A stretch of 64,000 nucleotides of DNA from Plantactinospora endophytica. Its GTDB lineage: Bacteria; Actinomycetota; Actinomycetes; Mycobacteriales; Micromonosporaceae. The notes under the pieces are model-generated. The model saw only the letters and a program-made list of their open reading frames with translations. It was not told the DNA's origin and ran no database searches. How positions within the stretch are numbered: position 1 is the stretch's first letter; every line of letters starts with the position of its first letter. Both the position numbers and the translations under genes were made by a program. The stretch lies in the NCBI RefSeq assembly GCF_016862915.1, contig NZ_BONW01000002.1, positions 248,001 to 312,000 of the forward strand, in the 5' to 3' direction. Positions 60,332-64,000 of the stretch are shown in pieces.

Positions 60332-62617
60332 TCAGTACGTCGGCCCGGTCCCGACCGGCTCACCCCGGTACGGCGCGCCGGCCGGCAGCCCGCCATCCGT
60401 CAGCTCGCCGGCCGGCGGCTCGCCGTGGGAGAGCCGGGGCAGCCAGCCCAGCCACCGGGGCAGGTACCAGTTCCGGTGTCCGAGCAGCACCATCACCGAG
60501 GGCAGCAGCACCGCCCGGACGATGGTCGCGTCGATCAGCACCGCGACCGCGAGACCGAAGCCGAGTTCCTTCATCGACACCACCGTGCCGGTGGTGAAGA
60601 GCGCGAAGACCGCGACCATCACCACGGCGGCGCTGGTGATCACGCCGGCCGTACCCCGGATGCCCCGGGAGACCGCCAGCTTGTTCGGCCAGCCCCGGTC
60701 GTGGCCCTCGCGGATCCGGCTGAGGATGAAGACGTGGTAGTCCATCGACAACCCGAACAGGATCACGAAGAGGAACAACGGTACCCAGTTGGTGACCGAG
60801 CCGACCGACTCGAAGTCGAGCAGCGTCTCGCCCCAGCCGTGCTGGAAGACCAGCACCAGCAGCCCGTACGCGGCGGCCACCGAGAGCAGGTTGAGCACGA
60901 TCGCGGTCACCGCCACCACCAGGGACCGGAACGACACCAGCATCAGCAGGAACGCCAGCCCCAGCACGAACCCGAAGACCAGCGGCACGCTGCGGCCCAG
61001 CGCCGCGTTGAAGTCGACCGAGTCGGCGGCCAGGCCGGTCACCCGTACCTCGGCACCGTCCACGCCCTGCACGGTGCGCGGGACGATTTGTTCGCGCAGC
61101 GTGCGTACCGCCTGCTCGGAGGTGGCGTCGACGCCGGAGCCGGAGAGTCCCACCCGGACCACCGCGACCGTCCTGTCCGGGTTGACCTCGACCGTGACCG
61201 GCTCGTGCAGTTGCCCGGTGGCCACCGCCCTGGTCCGCAGTTCGTCGATCGCGGCGGTCAGCGCCGGGGTGGTGACGTCGTCGGCCCTGATCGCCACCAC
61301 GGCCGGCTCGGCGCCGCCCGGGAACGCCTGCTGCACCCGGACGAAGGCGCTCAGCGCCGGTGCCGGGTTCTTCAGCGCCGTGATGTCCTCCTCGGCGGTT
61401 CGCATGCCGAGCAGCGGCAGGGCCAGGACCAGCAGGAGCGCGCCGGCCAGCACGGCGGAGAACCGGGGCCGGCGCAGCACCGCGTTCATGATCGTCCGCC
61501 AGAACCGGCCGCTCGACTGCCGCCGGTACAGCCCCGGCACCCTACCCAGGTCGATCCGGTCACCGAGCTTGCTCAGCACCGCCGGCAGCACGGTGAGCGA
61601 CCCGACGGCGGCGGTGGCGACCACCAGGATCGTGCCGGTGGCCAGGCTGATGAAGGTGGCGTCCTGGGTCAGGAACATCCCCGACATCGCGATGATCACG
61701 GTCAGCGCCGAGATCAGCACCGACCGGCCGGAGGTGGCCGCCGCGATCGCCAGCGCCCGCTCCGGATCGGCGCCCCGGTCCCGTTCCTCCCGCTCCCGCC
61801 GCAGGTAGAACAGGCAGTAGTCCACCCCGACCGCGAGGCCCATCAGCAGCATCAGGTGCATGGTGGTGTCGACCGCCGGGGCGAACCGGCTGGCCACGGC
61901 GAGCAGCCCGAGCGAGCCGAGGAACGCGGTCAGCGCCAGCCCCATCGGCAGTACGGCGGCGAGCAGCGCCCCGAACGCCACGATCAGGATGCCCAGGGTC
62001 ACCGGAATGGAGAGCATCGACAGCCGGTGCATGTCGGCGTCGAGCGTCTTGCCGATGGCCTCGCCGATGCTGGCGCCGCCGGTCTGCGCCACGTACAACC
62101 CGGGGTGGTCCCGTTGTACGGCGGCGACCGCGTCGCGTACCGGGCCGACCCGCTCGTCGGCGTCCTCGGCCGGCCCGGCCAGGTCGAAGGTGACGAGTTG
62201 CGCGTGCCGGTCCGCCGAGACCGCGCCGGAGCGGACGTTCTCCACCCGACCGGTGCGCTCGACGGCGGTGGTGGTGGCGGTGACCGCGGCCCGGAAGGCG
62301 GAATCGTCCGCGACCAGGCTGTCGCTCTCGATCAGCACCATCTCGGTGGCCCGGTCGGGGAAACCGGCAGCGGCGATGATCTCGTCCGCCCGGCGCGAGT
62401 CGCCGTGCCCGTACTCGCTGTTCTTCGCCTCGACGGTGCCGATCGCCGAACCGAGTACGGTCGCGGCGACCACGAACAGCAGCCAGCCGAGTACGGCGGC
62501 GCGTCGGTGCCGGGCGCTCCAACCCGCGATTCTCGCGGCCAGATTGCTCTTCGGGGAGGTCGCCGGACCGGCGTCGGGGCCGGTCACCGGCGGCGGCAGA
62601 GTGGTCGACGTGGTCAT
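60332..62617 (-). CDS. MMPL/RND-family exporter
   Basis: The 761-residue protein has 11-12 membrane helices in two MMPL repeats, each with a large extracytoplasmic loop (about 60-195 and 400-540). Proton-relay signatures are GLAVGVDYCLFYLRREREE and ILFGLSMDYHVFILSRIREGH, with the conserved Asp-Tyr pair in each. Such proteins export lipids or drugs. TAGCGT (minus strand, 62629-62624) ends 6 nt before the ATG. It is divergent from a tiny membrane-protein gene across a duplicated palindrome. Confidence 0.93.
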   Translation of the reverse strand: MTTSTTLPPPVTGPDAGPATSPKSNLAARIAGWSARHRRAAVLGWLLFVVAATVLGSAIGTVEAKNSEYGHGDSRRADEIIAAAGFPDRATEMVLIESDSLVADDSAFRAAVTATTTAVERTGRVENVRSGAVSADRHAQLVTFDLAGPAEDADERVGPVRDAVAAVQRDHPGLYVAQTGGASIGEAIGKTLDADMHRLSMLSIPVTLGILIVAFGALLAAVLPMGLALTAFLGSLGLLAVASRFAPAVDTTMHLMLLMGLAVGVDYCLFYLRREREERDRGADPERALAIAAATSGRSVLISALTVIIAMSGMFLTQDATFISLATGTILVVATAAVGSLTVLPAVLSKLGDRIDLGRVPGLYRRQSSGRFWRTIMNAVLRRPRFSAVLAGALLLVLALPLLGMRTAEEDITALKNPAPALSAFVRVQQAFPGGAEPAVVAIRADDVTTPALTAAIDELRTRAVATGQLHEPVTVEVNPDRTVAVVRVGLSGSGVDATSEQAVRTLREQIVPRTVQGVDGAEVRVTGLAADSVDFNAALGRSVPLVFGFVLGLAFLLMLVSFRSLVVAVTAIVLNLLSVAAAYGLLVLVFQHGWGETLLDFESVGSVTNWVPLFLFVILFGLSMDYHVFILSRIREGHDRGWPNKLAVSRGIRGTAGVITSAAVVMVAVFALFTTGTVVSMKELGFGLAVAVLIDATIVRAVLLPSVMVLLGHRNWYLPRWLGWLPRLSHGEPPAGELTDGGLPAGAPYRGEPVGTGPTY

Positions 62618-62689
62618 GCCCCGACGCTATGAGCCGCACCGGCCGGGATCGATCCGGCGGGCACCCAGGTCCGGGGTAGGGCCGACCAC

Positions 62690-62771
62690 GCGGTCAGGGT
62701 AGGGGAGGCCTGACCTTGGTCAGGTTCGCTGCGGTCAGGGTAGGGGAGGCCCGACCTTGGTCAGGTTCGCT
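62690..62771. repeat. 41-nt tandem duplication containing a palindrome
   Basis: Two 41-nt units (62690-62730 and 62731-62771) differ at one base. Unit 1 contains CCTGACC-TT-GGTCAGG, a perfect dyad; unit 2 has one change in it. The second unit ends at the -10 element of the downstream small gene, so the array may hold operators for the divergent MMPL and small-protein genes. Confidence 0.88.
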
Positions 62772-62783
62772 AAGGTGCTCGGC

Positions 62784-62954
62784 ATGGCTGACCAGCACCC
62801 TGACCCCAGCGGCAACACCGAGGCGTTCCGGGCCTTCGCCCACACGCCCGAACAGGCCACCGCCGAAGGGCCGTCCAAGCTACCCCTGATCATCGCGCTC
62901 GCGGTCGCGGCCGTCGTCGTGCTCGTGTTGGTCGGCTGGTTCGCACTCGGCTGA
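62784..62954 (+). CDS. Small single-helix membrane protein, unknown
   Basis: The 56-residue protein has a hydrophilic N-terminus (MADQHPDPSGNTEAFRAF) and a C-terminal membrane helix (PLIIALAVAAVVVLVLVGWFALG), a tail-anchored layout. TAAGGT at 62771-62776 lies exactly 7 nt before the ATG, a leaderless promoter. Being divergent from the MMPL exporter and sharing its repeat-bearing spacer, it may be functionally linked, but no family is recognised. Confidence 0.7.
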   Translation: MADQHPDPSGNTEAFRAFAHTPEQATAEGPSKLPLIIALAVAAVVVLVLVGWFALG

Positions 62955-63024
62955 CGCCGCCGCTTCGGTCCCGGCTCCACAGCCCCGACTCTGGCTCAGC
63001 GTCGGGGCTGTGGCCCGCCTGACG

Positions 63025-63204
63025 CTAGAGGTCGTCCTCGTCGTCCAGCCGGGCGAGCCAGGTCGCGAACCGTTCGACCGGCGTCTCGAAGTCGGGGTTC
63101 AGGTCCACGAAGTCGCGCAGTCGCGCGCCCAACCACTCCAGGGTGACCGTCTCGGTGCCCCGGCGCTCGACCAGTTCCTCGATGCCTCGGTCGGTGAAGT
63201 ACAC
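63025..63204 (-). CDS. DUF6104 small protein
   Basis: The 59-residue protein begins MYFTDRGIEELVERRGTET and ends in an acidic DDEDDL. It matches the short uncharacterised DUF6104 family, which is often encoded beside kgd in actinomycetes. AGAGGA lies 6 nt before the GTG. It is downstream of kgd on the same strand, with a hairpin between. Confidence 0.8.
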   Translation of the reverse strand: MYFTDRGIEELVERRGTETVTLEWLGARLRDFVDLNPDFETPVERFATWLARLDDEDDL

Positions 63205-63230
63205 GACGTCCTCTCTCGGCGGTGCTGAGC

Positions 63231-63264
63231 GGAAGGGCCCCGCCGTGGTGTGCGGGACCCTTCC
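63231..63264. terminator. Hairpin after kgd
   Basis: A stem of 7 bp, one mismatch and 5 bp (63231-63243 with 63252-63264) with an 8-nt loop lies 10 nt past the kgd stop. DUF6104 expression would need read-through or its own promoter. Confidence 0.65.
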
Positions 63265-63273
63265 TCATCTACT

Positions 63274-64000
63274 TCAGGGGCGGGGCAGCGCCGCCTCGAT
63301 CAGCGCGGACTGCTCGACGTCGTGCATCTTCGCCGAGCCGACCGCCGGAGCGGCCGCCGCCGGCCGGGAGATCCGGCGCAGCCGTACGCCCTCCAGGTGC
63401 TCCAGCAGGTTGAGCGCCACGAACGACCAGGCGCCCTGGTTCGCCGGCTCCTCCTGGACCCAGGCGAAGTCCTCGGCGTTCGGGTACTGCGCCAGCGCCG
63501 CCCGGACCTCCTCGACCGGCAGCGGGTAGAGCTGCTCCATCCGGACGATCGCGGTGTCGGTGATGCCGCGCTCGCTGCGGGCCTGGAGCAGGTCGTAGTA
63601 GACCTTGCCGGAGCAGAGCAGCACCCGCTTGACCGCCTCCGGCGCCACCCCGGAGTTGTCGGTCAGCACCGGCTGGAAGGTACCGGTGGTGAAGTCCTCG
63701 ACGTTCGACACGCAGAGCTTGTGCCGGAGCAGGGACTTCGGGGTGAAGACCACCAGCGGCTTGCGCTTCGGCGAGAGCCCCTGCCGGCGGAGCAGGTGGA
63801 AGTAGTTCGCCGGGGTGCTCGGGATGGCGATCCGCATGTTGTCCTCGGCGCAGAGCTGGAGGAACCGCTCCGGCCGGCCCGAGGTGTGGTCCGGGCCCTG
63901 GCCCTCGTGGCCGTGCGGCAGCAGCAGCGTCACCGACGACTGCTGGGCCCACTTCACCTCGCCGGACGAGATGAACTCGTCGACCACGGTCTGCGCGCCG
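63274..64000 (-). CDS. kgd: Multifunctional 2-oxoglutarate decarboxylase/dehydrogenase, C-terminal part
   Basis: The frame is open at the window edge, so about 241 C-terminal residues of a ~1250-residue protein are present. They form the transketolase-like C-terminal domain: TLLLPHGHEGQGPDHTSGRPERFLQLCAEDNMRI, STPANYFHLLRRQ, KPLVVFTPKSLLRH, RVLLCSGKVYYDLL and WVQEEPANQGAWSFV. These are typical of the E1 component (OdhA/Kgd/SucA) that decarboxylates 2-oxoglutarate in the TCA cycle with thiamine diphosphate. The actinobacterial enzyme is fused to an E2-like N-terminus, which lies outside the window. Confidence 0.95.
   Translation of the reverse strand, partial: GAQTVVDEFISSGEVKWAQQSSVTLLLPHGHEGQGPDHTSGRPERFLQLCAEDNMRIAIPSTPANYFHLLRRQGLSPKRKPLVVFTPKSLLRHKLCVSNVEDFTTGTFQPVLTDNSGVAPEAVKRVLLCSGKVYYDLLQARSERGITDTAIVRMEQLYPLPVEEVRAALAQYPNAEDFAWVQEEPANQGAWSFVALNLLEHLEGVRLRRISRPAAAAPAVGSAKMHDVEQSALIEAALPRP

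Overview
The window is high-GC actinobacterial chromosome with dense genes, GTG starts and no insertion sequence, prophage, plasmid or CRISPR signal. The gene set fits an actinomycete: WhiB proteins, SigR/RsrA, Ni-superoxide dismutase with its SodX protease, a ribosomal bL37 micro-gene, Kgd with a DUF6104 neighbour, and a MacS-type kinase. I infer family Micromonosporaceae with moderate confidence; genus cannot be fixed from the sequence alone.

Layout. 1-5 kb: end of a UPF0182 membrane protein, two initiator tRNA genes each with its own promoter and terminator, and an ECF sigma factor with a membrane partner. 5-10 kb: a DUF1772 protein, a DHA2 efflux pump with a MarR regulator, a small membrane protein and an orphan solute-binding lipoprotein. 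10-20 kb: purC, two GT4 glycosyltransferases, a membrane protein and a 1280-residue HTH/nSTAND/WD40 protein. 20-27 kb: a secreted protein, glpK, an RsbW-like ATPase, a MacS-type two-component pair, DUF5709 and a third glycosyltransferase.

27-51 kb is an ancestral backbone. It holds hisN, rsgA-aroA, an SRAP protein, a WhiB protein, sigR-rsrA, a biotin-carrier protein, pdtaS and whiB1. The part from rsgA to whiB1 follows the Mycobacterium tuberculosis Rv3219-Rv3228 neighbourhood as I remember it. Inserted into it are a TetR/MFS efflux pair, a TPR protein, a SIS-domain protein, a GT39 protein and a sulfite-assimilation operon (leader peptide, sirA, zinc ribbon, cysH, chelatase). 51-64 kb: a lipid kinase, an RsbW-like protein, sodN/sodX, malic enzyme, an MDR oxidoreductase, a two-module beta-helix protein, two tandem hydrolases, an MMPL transporter, DUF6104 and the end of kgd.

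Regulation can be read directly at several places. There is a GGAAT-N18-GTT SigR promoter before sigR, two GTGA-N6-TCAC CRP-like sites before whiB1, TetR operators before an efflux pump, a cysteine-type leader peptide before sirA, and many probable leaderless promoters (TANNNT 6-8 nt before the start codon).

The most unusual property is the spacer DNA. At more than a dozen places the spacers carry short tandem arrays (units of 14 to 85 nt). In many of them one unit is the 3' end of a flanking gene, so the last codons and the stop codon are echoed downstream. I know of no description of such 'stop-codon echo' arrays.
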